Part shown: in pieces, positions 25,312 through 34,728 of the stretch
Layout of the letters: each line of letters starts with the position of its first letter
Position numbering within the stretch: position 1 is the stretch's first letter
Assembly: GCA_002320605.1 (NCBI GenBank)
Contig: DCKG01000032.1
Coordinates: 1,583 to 65,582, forward strand
DNA: 64,000 nt
Source: Bacteroidales bacterium UBA1680
GTDB lineage: Bacteria; Bacteroidota; Bacteroidia; Bacteroidales; UBA932
Reading direction: 5' to 3'
Position numbers and translations under genes: made by a program
The notes under the pieces: generated by a model
The model's input: only the letters and a program-made list of their open reading frames with translations
What the model was told of the DNA's origin: nothing
Databases searched by the model: none

Positions 25312-26340
25312 ATGAATATGAAAAAGTGGCCCCTGGCACTCCTCATTGCTTTATTTGCTGCTGCAATGGCAGTTGGCGCAGTGGCTTTGCGCTTTTACGC
25401 TGATAACAGAAAGCCGAATTTCAGGTATTCGAAGGACATTTTCGTCTATCCCCAGACAACTGCCAGGCAGATTCTGGAAAGCATCTCTGACAGCATTGTC
25501 ATTAATAAGAGGAGCTTGGAAAGAGTTTTCGATAAATATCTTGCGGATGAAGAATTGGAACCAGGCCATTATGTGATTGAGAAAGGGAAGCCTAGCATTT
25601 ACGTGGTCAGGATGCTGAAAGCCGGATGGCAAACGCCGGTGAATCTGGTTCTTTCTGGTACCATGAGGCTGAAAGGAAAGATAGCGAAGAAAATATCGAA
25701 CCAGATGATGCTCGACTCGGCTGTCGTCTATAAGGCATTGACTGACAGCGTGTTTTTGTCGCATTATGGTTTCACTCCGCGAAATGTTTTCTCGCTCATA
25801 ATCCCAGCCACCTATCAGGTGTATTGGACAGACTCCCTCGAAACCATATTCAGTAAATTCAAAGATGCCTACGATGCTTTCTGGACAAAAGATAACCTAC
25901 AAAAAGCTAAGGATCAAGGGCTTACTAAAGAGGAAGTTTCAATATTGGCTTCAATCGTGAAAGGGGAGTCGAACTATGAGCCGGAATATCCCGCCATCGC
26001 CGGCGTTTACCTGAACCGGCTGCATTCGGGAATGAGACTCCAGGCTGACCCTACCGTCGCATTTTGCTTCGATTACAGCATCAATCGAATACTACTCAAA
26101 CACATAGAAATAGATTCTCCCTACAATACTTACAAATATGAAGGGTTGCCTCCTGGGCCTATCTGCGTTCCCGACAAGCCTTCCCTTGATGCTGTCCTGA
26201 ATCCAGACGAGCACGGCTACCTGTATTTTTGCGCGAGCCCCGCTCTGGATGGCACGCACAAGTTTGCCAAGACCCTGAGCGAGCACAATGCCAACGCCAG
26301 AGAGTTCCACAGAGCCATCTCAGCCTCCCGCGCCAGATAG
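25312..26340 (+). CDS. mltG: Endolytic murein transglycosylase MltG
   Basis: At 342 aa this matches the YceG/MltG family. A single N-terminal membrane anchor (about 6-27) is followed by a LysM-like region and a catalytic domain with E219 in SIVKGESNYE, in line with the E. coli catalytic residue E218, then AGVYLNRL, LQADPTVAF and the hallmark YNTYKYEGLPPGPIC. MltG cuts nascent glycan strands inside the membrane face of the periplasm and sets their length. It probably shares a transcript with the upstream glucosaminidase. Start could be M1 or M3 (MNMKK). Confidence 0.9.
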   Translation: MNMKKWPLALLIALFAAAMAVGAVALRFYADNRKPNFRYSKDIFVYPQTTARQILESISDSIVINKRSLERVFDKYLADEELEPGHYVIEKGKPSIYVVRMLKAGWQTPVNLVLSGTMRLKGKIAKKISNQMMLDSAVVYKALTDSVFLSHYGFTPRNVFSLIIPATYQVYWTDSLETIFSKFKDAYDAFWTKDNLQKAKDQGLTKEEVSILASIVKGESNYEPEYPAIAGVYLNRLHSGMRLQADPTVAFCFDYSINRILLKHIEIDSPYNTYKYEGLPPGPICVPDKPSLDAVLNPDEHGYLYFCASPALDGTHKFAKTLSEHNANAREFHRAISASRAR

Positions 26341-26474
26341 CTTTGCGCCGTCCGTAAAACACGCTTAATTCGCCAAAAATGCCAGCTGACATAAGCGGCC
26401 AGCCCTATCAAGGGATAATATGATAATGAATCTGTCCATGGCAATGCATATTTAGCGAAATCCATACTATCTGC

Positions 26475-27803
26475 TTAATAATCCTGCATGTCATCCATAG
26501 ACAGCCCTTTGTAGGAGATTTTATATCCCTTGAACTTGCCTGTGGCACGATGGAAGGCTGCCGCCTTATTCTCCAGCACCTTCATGTCAATGTTGTCTGC
26601 CTTACGCTTCACCTCGAAAAACGTGGCGACTTCGTTCAGTTCGTTCTCGGCCACAATGTCGATTTCATTCTCTCCCTTGCGGTCCCACCATCCGCCGATG
26701 CGTGTGTAGGCGTGGCTTTCGATCAGAACGCGCCTGAAATAGCGTTCGAGCATCAGGCCGCTGAACGTCTCGTAGTCCCGGTTGATGATTGTCTTCACAC
26801 TCTCGTAGTTCTCTATTTCCAGCATATAGCTGTACTTGTAGATGAATCGGAACCAGAACGTGAAGAAGTTGTCCTCTATAGTATAGCGGACATTCTTGGT
26901 GGAACTCTTTTCGAAGACGGGCTGCTTCTTGGCGATGACCTCGTACTCGTTTTCCAGCTTGGTCAGATAGCCTCCGATTTCTCTGCCAACCACGTTCTCT
27001 ATTTCCGAACGGGAGGTCTTGCCTCTCGCTATGGCAGACAGAATCGAGAAATATACCCCGTAATCCTTGCCGAACTCCTCGATAAGGATAGTCTTACCTT
27101 CTCCCAGGAAGATGGAGTCGGCCTTTATGATGTGGTCAAGCATGGCTGACTTGGTCGTCGCCCCGGCATCCACAAGCAACTGCACGTACTTGGCCACGCC
27201 GCCCGTGAAGGAATACAGGGCCAGCAGATCTTCCGCCGTGTGTCCCGGATGGTATTCCTTGAGGATTTCCTTCAATACCGCCGGAGTGAACGGGCGCAAG
27301 GTCATAAAACGAGTCTGTCTGTTATACAGAGGTTCCTTCTTGTCCTTGAATATCTTAGTCATCATGGAGTATATCGAGCCGCAGACGACAAGGTTCATGC
27401 GTGCTTTCGGGCTGTATATGTCCCAGACGCGCTGCATTTCGCTGTACACCGACTTATTCACGCGGAAGAACTCTTGGAACTCGTCAATGAACAGCGTGAT
27501 GGGACGCTCCGTGGAAATTTTCATCAGAAACTCAAACACATCTCTGAAATGCTCCACCCGTCCCATCATGGGAATTCTCAGCTTGTTCTCTATTTCAACA
27601 CGGTAATCCTCGCACAAGTCTCCTTCGGCCTTGCGGGCAACAAAGAAATATAGGAAAGGTTCGTCCTCGTATGCCTTCCATACGAGGGATGTCTTGCCGA
27701 TACGGCGCCGTCCCGTCACGACTGTGAACTGGGCGTTATCTTTTGACATCCTGCGGATCTCATGCAGGGATGCTATTTCTTCTGTCCTGTCAAAAAATCT
27801 CAT
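26475..27803 (-). CDS. DUF234-type AAA ATPase with PD-(D/E)XK-like tail
   Basis: This 442-aa protein has a Walker A (GRRRIGKTS, 31-39) and a Walker B-like TLFIDEFQEF, the archaeal-type ATPase fold (PF01637). The C-terminal DUF234 region carries ENEIDIVA (D382) followed by FFEVKRK (E397, K399), the spacing of a PD-(D/E)XK nuclease core. Such genes are common single-gene insertions in Bacteroidetes, and their function is not established. It lies alone between convergent neighbours. Its promoter (-7 TATCTTTG at 27870-27877) is followed by a 31-bp palindrome that suggests autoregulation. Confidence 0.82.
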   Translation of the reverse strand: MRFFDRTEEIASLHEIRRMSKDNAQFTVVTGRRRIGKTSLVWKAYEDEPFLYFFVARKAEGDLCEDYRVEIENKLRIPMMGRVEHFRDVFEFLMKISTERPITLFIDEFQEFFRVNKSVYSEMQRVWDIYSPKARMNLVVCGSIYSMMTKIFKDKKEPLYNRQTRFMTLRPFTPAVLKEILKEYHPGHTAEDLLALYSFTGGVAKYVQLLVDAGATTKSAMLDHIIKADSIFLGEGKTILIEEFGKDYGVYFSILSAIARGKTSRSEIENVVGREIGGYLTKLENEYEVIAKKQPVFEKSSTKNVRYTIEDNFFTFWFRFIYKYSYMLEIENYESVKTIINRDYETFSGLMLERYFRRVLIESHAYTRIGGWWDRKGENEIDIVAENELNEVATFFEVKRKADNIDMKVLENKAAAFHRATGKFKGYKISYKGLSMDDMQDY

Positions 27804-27832
27804 ATCCTAAGTCCTCTTTTTTTCACAATTTA

Positions 27833-27877
27833 CGAAACGGCCATTTCCGAAATGGTTGTTTCGCTACTGCAAAGATA
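27833..27877 (-). promoter_or_regulatory. ATPase promoter with overlapping 31-bp palindrome
   Basis: The minus strand reads TATCTTTG at 27877-27870, a full -7 match. Immediately downstream, 27833-27863 is a near-perfect palindrome centred on 27848: outer arms CGAAAC/GTTTCG and inner arms CCATTTC/GAAATGG, with two non-matching pairs between them. It spans the expected transcription start (near 27863), the position of a repressor operator. Confidence 0.6.
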
Positions 27878-28067
27878 ATGTAATTTTCCATAAAACAGGC
27901 AATTGTCCATCTTGGAATGCCTTCTCTTTCTTGGGGAAAGTTGCTTCGTATGCATCGAAAGCAGCAGTATTTTCATCAGCAGCTAAATAGCCCTTGGGAG
28001 GACAATAGGTTCCCTCGCGGCTGCCCCAATAACCAGGAATCAATTCTTGGGCAAGGAAGCAAGGCAT
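27864..28067 (-). other. Possible gene remnant upstream of the DUF234 ATPase
   Basis: A 67-codon minus-strand frame (MPCFLAQELIPGYWG...) fills much of the 323-base gap 27804-28126. Its middle, with ENTAAFDAYEATFPKKEKAF, has protein-like composition. I recognise no family. Its 3' end runs into the ATPase promoter. It may be the leftover of a gene displaced by the ATPase insertion, or chance. The rest of the gap holds only the ATPase promoter and palindrome and presumably the relA promoter. Confidence 0.25.
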
Positions 28068-28126
28068 ATGATATTCGGAATTTTGCTTTATTTATTGTAT
28101 TTTAGTCTTGAAAAAATGACTAAGAG

Positions 28127-30304
28127 ATGGCTAGTATTGTTCAGTATTTCCCGCAGTTTGACGAAAATGGAAAGGCTCTTGTGCAGAGGGCTTATGACAT
28201 TGCTGCGAAGGTGCTAGAAAACGAGGTGCGCGACAATGGCAGGCCGTTCATAGAGCATCCGATGAACGTTGCGCTCATCGCGACGGACGAAATCGGTCTC
28301 ACTGCGGACTGTGCAGCGGCTGTTTTCCTTCATGAGGCTACCCGAAAGCATCCTGCGATAGACTTACGGAAAGGGGAGTACGAAGGCCTGAAGCTTGGCG
28401 GGTTCCCAGAGGATGTCTATGCTATGGTGGACGGACTGAACAAGATTTCGACTATCAAGCCCAAGGACACCCGCTTGGAGGCTGAAAGCTACAAGAGACT
28501 CATAGTGCAATATTCCACGGATCCCAGAGTGACTGTGCTGAAAATTGCCGACAGATTGGAAGTAATGAGGAATATCTCCATGTTTTCAGCTTCTTCCAGG
28601 CAAAGGAAGATTCTTGAAACCCTCATGCTATATATTCCTCTGGCTCATCAGCTGGGCTTGTACAACATCAAAAGCGAGATGGAGGACATCTATTTCCGCT
28701 ATGCCGAGCCCGAAGAATATCGTGCCATCACGAATAAGCTGAAGGCTACCGAGCCGGATCGGGAGCGCCTGACTGCGGAATTCATCGAGCCGCTGAAAAA
28801 GAAGCTCTCTGATGCTGGAATAAAGTACAAGCTGAAAGTCAGGACGAAGGCAGCATATTCAATCTGGAGGAAGATGCAGAAGCAGAATGTGCCATTTGAG
28901 GGCGTGTATGACGTTTTTGCCATCAGGTTCATCATAGACTGCAGCCATGACTCAACGACCGAGAAAGATCTTTGCTGGAAAGTGTATTCTTACGTGACTG
29001 AAGAATACGAGCCAGACACAAATCGTCTGCGCGACTGGATAACTACGCCAAAGCCAAATGGTTACGAGTCTCTTCATATAACTGTGAAAAATAAGGAAGG
29101 GGCTTACATAGAGGTGCAGATCAGGACTAAGCGAATGGATGATGAGGCGGAGAACGGTCAGGCCTCTCATTGGTCTTACAAAGGCATCAAGCACGAGGCT
29201 CATCTGGATAAATGGCTGACATCTGTCAGGTACACTCTGGAGCATTCTCAAGAAATAAAGCCCGACGAGCTTCCTCAGCCGCCTTCACGCGAGATATTCG
29301 TTTTCACCCCGACTGGCGAGCTAAGAATTCTGCCTGCTGGTTCTACGGTGCTGGATTTCGCCTTCAACATCCATTCTGGCCTTGGAGTTAAGTGCACAGG
29401 CGGTAAAATCAATGGCAAAGGCGTCTCCATCAGGGAAAAACTCAGTACTGGAGACGTAGTAGAGATTCAGACGGGCAAGAACCAGAGGCCTTCCGCTGAC
29501 TGGCTGAGCTATGTCGTGACTTCGAAGGCGAGGAGCAAGATTCGCCAGGAACTGAATGAAGAGGAATATAAGAAAGCTGCTCAAGGCAAGGAGCTTGTCA
29601 GCAGGAGGCTGAAGAATTGGAAGCTTGAGCTGCCTGATGAATATATTGCCGAGCTACTGAAGAAATTGCGATTATCGACTCAGAATGCGTTTTATGCGGC
29701 TGTGAATGATGGTCAGATAGATGTCAACGACATAAAGACATTCATACTGGAACACCCCCGGATGGAGGAAGAGGCTTCAGAGGCTGCCAAGGCTCAAAGT
29801 GCGGGAAAAACGGAACAGAATGCTTCGTGGATCAGGAATTCTTCGTCTGACGATATCCTGGTCATAAATGCCCGAGACCTCAAGGGGCTGGACTACAAAA
29901 TGGCAAAATGCTGCCATCCGGTGTTCGGAGACGATGTTTTCGGCTTTGTTACGACAAACAGGGGAATAACTATTCATCGAATATCCTGCCCGAATGCATC
30001 GCGTCTCATAGAGAACTACCCATATCGCATCCAGAAGGTTAAGTGGGCAGAAACCCCTTCAGGCGGCAGCTTTCAAGTGACTTTGAAGATTACCGCCGCC
30101 CTTGAGGCTGCTATTCTCGGGTGCATAACCGATGTCGTGAATAACTTCAAGGCATCGCTGAGGGCATTCAACGTGAATGAAAACAGACGGAACGGAACCT
30201 ATGAGATTGAACTCAGGATTTCCGTCCCGTCTAATATGGAGCTCGATAAGGTCGTGTCTCAGATTAAGAATCTGAAGCACGTGGTGAAAGTTTCTAGGGT
30301 CTAG
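28127..30304 (+). CDS. relA: RelA/SpoT-family (p)ppGpp synthetase with degenerate hydrolase domain
   Basis: This 725-aa long RSH protein has an N-terminal HD-type domain, a synthetase domain (about 235-350, with KPNGYESLHITV and EVQIRTKRMDDEAE), TGS (about 390-455, EIFVFTPTGE), a helical and zinc-finger region (MAKCCHPVFGD) and a C-terminal ACT domain. In the HD domain H44 is present, but the metal-binding HDxxED motif reads HEATRKHP at 69-76, and the later DRLHNMRT reads DRLEVMRN. The hydrolase is therefore predicted to be inactive, giving a RelA-like enzyme. Another RSH protein should supply hydrolysis. Its stop overlaps the stop of the convergent gene. Confidence 0.87.
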   Translation: MASIVQYFPQFDENGKALVQRAYDIAAKVLENEVRDNGRPFIEHPMNVALIATDEIGLTADCAAAVFLHEATRKHPAIDLRKGEYEGLKLGGFPEDVYAMVDGLNKISTIKPKDTRLEAESYKRLIVQYSTDPRVTVLKIADRLEVMRNISMFSASSRQRKILETLMLYIPLAHQLGLYNIKSEMEDIYFRYAEPEEYRAITNKLKATEPDRERLTAEFIEPLKKKLSDAGIKYKLKVRTKAAYSIWRKMQKQNVPFEGVYDVFAIRFIIDCSHDSTTEKDLCWKVYSYVTEEYEPDTNRLRDWITTPKPNGYESLHITVKNKEGAYIEVQIRTKRMDDEAENGQASHWSYKGIKHEAHLDKWLTSVRYTLEHSQEIKPDELPQPPSREIFVFTPTGELRILPAGSTVLDFAFNIHSGLGVKCTGGKINGKGVSIREKLSTGDVVEIQTGKNQRPSADWLSYVVTSKARSKIRQELNEEEYKKAAQGKELVSRRLKNWKLELPDEYIAELLKKLRLSTQNAFYAAVNDGQIDVNDIKTFILEHPRMEEEASEAAKAQSAGKTEQNASWIRNSSSDDILVINARDLKGLDYKMAKCCHPVFGDDVFGFVTTNRGITIHRISCPNASRLIENYPYRIQKVKWAETPSGGSFQVTLKITAALEAAILGCITDVVNNFKASLRAFNVNENRRNGTYEIELRISVPSNMELDKVVSQIKNLKHVVKVSRV

Positions 30305-32379
30305 TTCTTGGATGTTTCCTTGTCCATCAGGACTTTCATCCAGAAACCACCTACCACTGAACGCATTATGAAGTGTTCGTATTTGCCGGTCTTGGTGTCG
30401 TACCAGTCGCTTACCGGAACGCGGCTTTCCGTCTCATTGATGTAGTCCCATACCGGGTGTACGAACTTCAGGAATGTCTCTTTGTCCTTTGCCATTGAGG
30501 CAGTCCACATTATCCAGTCGTTCTTAGTGTAGTCTTTCCTGATGTCCAGCGGCAGCCCGTAGCGGTTCTGCTTAGTGAGGTAGTATGCGATTTCTTTGTC
30601 GATGGTGCCAGCAGGGAAGATATTTATTCCCCAGAGCTTGTCCCAGACCATGTTGTACTTCTGGCTCCAGGTGTCAGGCTGGTCGAATGCTAGGCGGTAA
30701 TGGTCGCTGTCACTGGCCATTTCCTCCCATTTCACGGCCATCGTCTTTGCTGTGCCCATGTATTTGGAATATGTCTCATTATCGCCTCTCTGCTTTGCCA
30801 TGAGCGCATAGCCTGCTATGCCCATGATAGCTTTCACGGAAAGATTGGCGTTGTGAGCCCAGTGTCCTGCGAAATCGTCGGTGCAGAGCTGGTTAGCAGG
30901 ATCTTGGCCGTTTTCTACGAGGTAATTAGTCCAAGTAGTTAAAATATCCCAATATTCATCGACGAAGGAAGTGTTCCCGTCCAGGCGGCAGATTTCAGCT
31001 GCTAGAGTGAGCATGTTGCCGGCCTCTTCAAGCGGCATTCCGTCCCCGCCGTATGCTTGCCCGTTCGCTTTCGGGTACGTTCCCAAGTCATGTGCGGCGA
31101 AAGGACGTGTCCAGCGGCCTGAGCGGCTATATTCGAATATGCTTCTCATCATTCCTTTTTGCAGTTCCGGATTGTAGGCTAGGAACAGCGGGGCTGAAGG
31201 ATAGGTTAGGTCCACAGTGTTCACGCAGCCGTTCGAGTCATTTTCCTTCGAGAAGAACAGCAGCTGGCCATTCTTGTCGACGAACAGCTTGTGCGCCCCG
31301 ATTACGTGGCGATAGGTCCCGGACAGGATTTCCGCATATTTCTTATCTCCTGCTTCGAAGCCGTCGTCGTATATTCTTTTATCCATGGCGCGGCATTTCA
31401 GCATGATTGATGAATATTTCTTCTGCATATCCTTAAACGCATCGAATATGGTTTTTATGAATATGTCTCTCTTATTACAAGCCCAATATGCCTTGTAGCG
31501 TTCGTACATGTATTCGATGTCCTGGATTTCATCGTATCCCACCATCGCGAAGGAGGAGGCCTGCGACACGCTGCCGAAGTCATGGACCAGAGCGAGAGCA
31601 GGCATGTCCTCTGTCTTCCTGCAGATGATCTCATTCTCTTTGGACTCGGCTTTTCCTGTGGCTGCGAAGGCATTCTGCAAGTCGGCAGGCTTACCGATAG
31701 TGACCGTACCGTTGATTGCCGGCAGATAGAAATATCCCCAGTCTATGCACACGTGGTCGCCCTTCTTGTCGAGGATGGGCTGCTCAATCGTGCCGGTCTT
31801 AGCATAAGTCACGCCCTTGAGGGTCATCAGAGTCGTGATGGTAGGCTGCTCAGCCTTGTTCACTGCGATTTCCGAAGAAGCTTCGTAATATAATTGCACG
31901 TCATGCTTAGCGCCATCGGTGGAACGGACCTGATACGAGAAATAGTTGACTGGGGTTGAGAGCAGGTTCAGTTCGTCAATGAGCATTGGGGCTGTGAAAA
32001 CCAGGTCTAATTCGACAGGCCCGCATGCAAAGGTGTAATAGGTGTTGGTCGCAAGCACGTCCACGCTTTTCTGTTCCGCTGTCTGGAAGCCGCTGTCAGA
32101 AGACTGCTTCCCCATGAATCTGTATGTAGTCCCGTCTACCCTGAGCAGGCCGGTGAGAGATTTGCTGTTCCCGGTCCAGTGAACTGTGCCTCCGTCGGTA
32201 AGCTTGTCGAATGGCGACCAGATAGTGAAATAGGGGTCGTTATTCACTAGCGGAACGGAAGGCAGCCGAAGGTCGGTCTGCTTGTAAGGCTTGAAAAATT
32301 CGGGGCTCTGCGCATTTGCGAGGGATGAGATTCCCAGAGCCACGGCTAAAAAAATGATTATTCGTTTCATTTGATTCAT
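30301..32379 (-). CDS. Secreted DUF4965/DUF1793 family protein (glutaminase A-like)
   Basis: The protein (692 aa from this start) has a signal peptide ending SSLANAQ. Domain order is DUF4964 (DLRLPSVPLVNNDPYFTIWS), DUF5127, DUF4965 (about 320-495, with HDLGTYPKANGQAYG) and DUF1793 at the C-terminus. This is the fungal glutaminase A-like architecture. In Bacteroidetes the family is probably carbohydrate-active rather than a true glutaminase, but the substrate is unknown. Alternative starts at 32370 (MKR) or further out exist; the 20 residues upstream of 32379 overlap uvrB and are excluded. It follows uvrB by 17 bases, yet its role looks unrelated. Confidence 0.82.
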   Translation of the reverse strand: MNQMKRIIIFLAVALGISSLANAQSPEFFKPYKQTDLRLPSVPLVNNDPYFTIWSPFDKLTDGGTVHWTGNSKSLTGLLRVDGTTYRFMGKQSSDSGFQTAEQKSVDVLATNTYYTFACGPVELDLVFTAPMLIDELNLLSTPVNYFSYQVRSTDGAKHDVQLYYEASSEIAVNKAEQPTITTLMTLKGVTYAKTGTIEQPILDKKGDHVCIDWGYFYLPAINGTVTIGKPADLQNAFAATGKAESKENEIICRKTEDMPALALVHDFGSVSQASSFAMVGYDEIQDIEYMYERYKAYWACNKRDIFIKTIFDAFKDMQKKYSSIMLKCRAMDKRIYDDGFEAGDKKYAEILSGTYRHVIGAHKLFVDKNGQLLFFSKENDSNGCVNTVDLTYPSAPLFLAYNPELQKGMMRSIFEYSRSGRWTRPFAAHDLGTYPKANGQAYGGDGMPLEEAGNMLTLAAEICRLDGNTSFVDEYWDILTTWTNYLVENGQDPANQLCTDDFAGHWAHNANLSVKAIMGIAGYALMAKQRGDNETYSKYMGTAKTMAVKWEEMASDSDHYRLAFDQPDTWSQKYNMVWDKLWGINIFPAGTIDKEIAYYLTKQNRYGLPLDIRKDYTKNDWIMWTASMAKDKETFLKFVHPVWDYINETESRVPVSDWYDTKTGKYEHFIMRSVVGGFWMKVLMDKETSKN

Positions 32380-32396
32380 GAATATGTTAATGGTTA

Positions 32397-34577
32397 TTAT
32401 TTGTCTTTCCAGACTTTGAGATATTCCTGGAGAACCCACATTTCATCCCTGTACTTGGCAGCCTGCGAGAAATCCAGGTCGGCCGCTGATTTCTCCATAC
32501 GCCGCTTGTCCTCCTCGATGGTTTTCTGAACCTGTTCCCTTGACATTGAACGTATGACGGGATCCTGAAGCACGGCTGCAAGGTCCGCAGCCACGAATCC
32601 ATCGACGTAAGCTGTGTCGTTGTCTCTCTTGGAATCGTGTCCCAGGCCAACGGAAACCGTGCCTCTCCCAAGGTCAGAAGGATTAGGAATATATTCGGGA
32701 TGGGAGATGGAGTCTGCGGCGCTGACCCTGCCGCTAGGCCCGTTCTTGATTCTAGGATTGACCGGCTTCTCCGCCTCTCCGTAGAGCTCGGAAGCCAGGA
32801 TATTCCTTTTCACGGCCACCTGTGTAGGGGTAATATTATGTAATTTATTATATTCAATTTGTTTCGTCCTGCGGCGGTTGGTCTCCCTTATGGTTTCATC
32901 CATGGAGTCGGTGATTGTGTCGGCATACATTATCACCAGCCCGTTCACGTTCCTGGCCGCCCTTCCTGCAGTCTGGGTCAGCGCCCTTCCGGAACGGAGG
33001 AATCCTTCCTTGTCCGCGTCCAGAATGGCCACAAGAGACACCGAAGGAATATCCAGGCCCTCCCTAAGCAGGTTCACGCCCACCAAGACATCGAACAGCC
33101 CGTTCTTGAAATCCTCGATGATTTCCACCCTTTCGGAAGTGTCCACGTCTGAATGAATATACCGCACCCTGACGCCGTTCATGTCCAGGTAATCAGTCAG
33201 TTCTTCTGCCATGCGTTTCGTCAGGGTAGTGACCAGAACCCTTTCATCTTTTTCTGCCCTCTTCCGGATTTCCTCCATGAGATCATCCACCTGATTCTTA
33301 GTCGGGCGCACTTCTATCGGAGGGTCTAAGAGTCCGGTAGGCCGCACGACTTGCTCGACTACCAGCCCGCCGGAGCGTTCCAGCTCGTAATCCGACGGAG
33401 TGGCGCTCACATAGACTTTCTGTCCCGTTATGGAATTGAATTCATCGAAAGTCAGAGGTCTGTTATCCGCCGCCGCAGGCAGCCTGAATCCATATTCGAC
33501 CAGAACGGACTTGCGGGAATGGTCTCCTCCGTACATCGCCCGTATCTGGGGAATCGTCACGTGGCTCTCGTCGATGAAAGTCACGAAGTCATCCGGGAAA
33601 TAGTCAATCAGGCAGAATGGCCTCTGCCCGGGTTTCCTGCCGTCGAGGTACCTGGAATAGTTTTCGATTCCGGGGCAGTAGCCCATTTCCTTGATCATCT
33701 CGAGATCATTCTCGACCCTTTGCTGAAGACGTTTGGCCTCAAGTCCTTTTCCGATTTCGTTGAAGTAGTCGATCTGTTTTTTCAGGTCGTCCTGGATCTG
33801 GCTCACTGCCTTGACGCTCCGTTCACGTGTCGTGACGAAGTTCGTGGCAGGGAATATCGTCGCCTCTTCCAGCCTCTCAATCGTCGCCCCGGTCAGAGGA
33901 TCTATCATGGCAAGGGAATCGATTTCGTCCCCGAAGAACTCTATCCTCAATGCCTCATCAGATCCGCCGAGGAACACGTCGATGGTGTCTCCGCGCACCC
34001 GGAATGTCCCCCTATTGAAATCCACCTCTGTCCGGCTGTAATTTGCATCCACCAGGCTGTAAAGCAATCTGGTCAGGCTTCTCTGCTCGCCTTTCTTTAC
34101 AGGGATTGCTTGGGCATGGAAGTCTTCCGGATTGCCGATGCCATAGAGGCACGATACGCTGGAGACCACGATCACGTCCCTGCGCCCCGACATGAGGGCG
34201 GATGCAGCGCTTAGCCTTAGCTTGTCAATCTGGTCGTTAATGCTCAAGTCTTTCTCTATGTAAGTGTCCGTGGTCGGGAGATACGCCTCTGGCTGATAGT
34301 AGTCGTAATACGATACGAAATATTCCACCGCGTTCTCGGGGAAAAAAGACTTGAATTCCCCATAGAGCTGCGCTGCAAGAGTCTTGTTATGGCTTAGCAC
34401 CAGGGCGGGTCTCTGAAGATTCTGAATCGTGTTTGCCATGGTGAAAGTCTTCCCTGAGCCAGTCACTCCTAGCAGCGTAACGTCGCTGACACCTGAGTTT
34501 AAAGCATCAGTAAGTCCTTTTATGGCTTCAGGCTGATCCCCAGCCGGCTTATAAGGCGATACAAGGTGAAATTTCAT
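32397..34577 (-). CDS. uvrB: Excinuclease ABC subunit B
   Basis: This is the 726-aa damage-verifying helicase-like subunit of nucleotide excision repair. It has Walker A GVTGSGKT (37-44), the beta-hairpin region [12 protein letters not shown], the DESH Walker B motif (DESHVTIPQ), helicase motif VI ([12 protein letters not shown]) and a C-terminal UVR domain ([13 protein letters not shown]) that contacts UvrC. Length is slightly above the E. coli protein because of an insert before the UVR domain (about 610-680). No other uvr gene is nearby. Upstream, 34578-34728 holds no gene. Confidence 0.94.
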   Translation of the reverse strand: MKFHLVSPYKPAGDQPEAIKGLTDALNSGVSDVTLLGVTGSGKTFTMANTIQNLQRPALVLSHNKTLAAQLYGEFKSFFPENAVEYFVSYYDYYQPEAYLPTTDTYIEKDLSINDQIDKLRLSAASALMSGRRDVIVVSSVSCLYGIGNPEDFHAQAIPVKKGEQRSLTRLLYSLVDANYSRTEVDFNRGTFRVRGDTIDVFLGGSDEALRIEFFGDEIDSLAMIDPLTGATIERLEEATIFPATNFVTTRERSVKAVSQIQDDLKKQIDYFNEIGKGLEAKRLQQRVENDLEMIKEMGYCPGIENYSRYLDGRKPGQRPFCLIDYFPDDFVTFIDESHVTIPQIRAMYGGDHSRKSVLVEYGFRLPAAADNRPLTFDEFNSITGQKVYVSATPSDYELERSGGLVVEQVVRPTGLLDPPIEVRPTKNQVDDLMEEIRKRAEKDERVLVTTLTKRMAEELTDYLDMNGVRVRYIHSDVDTSERVEIIEDFKNGLFDVLVGVNLLREGLDIPSVSLVAILDADKEGFLRSGRALTQTAGRAARNVNGLVIMYADTITDSMDETIRETNRRRTKQIEYNKLHNITPTQVAVKRNILASELYGEAEKPVNPRIKNGPSGRVSAADSISHPEYIPNPSDLGRGTVSVGLGHDSKRDNDTAYVDGFVAADLAAVLQDPVIRSMSREQVQKTIEEDKRRMEKSAADLDFSQAAKYRDEMWVLQEYLKVWKDK

Positions 34578-34728
34578 ATTTCGCTAATTTACTAATTTTA
34601 TCCGAATAGTTCTCTATGGAATCTCATGGGGCAGGCGCAGCGGCACTTCGCTCGACCTGTAATTGCAGAAATAAAGAAACCGGTCCAAAATCACTTTGGG
34701 ATCGGCTTCTTTCGATTGGATGTTCAGA

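Noticed and set aside
26217..26465. Minus-strand frame beginning MDFAKYALPWTDSLSYYP
   Set aside because: The first 40 or so residues look like a membrane segment, but the frame then runs antisense through the conserved end of mltG, so at most it is a short remnant.
33351..34214. 287-codon plus-strand open frame
   Set aside because: It is antisense to uvrB, whose helicase motifs are all intact.
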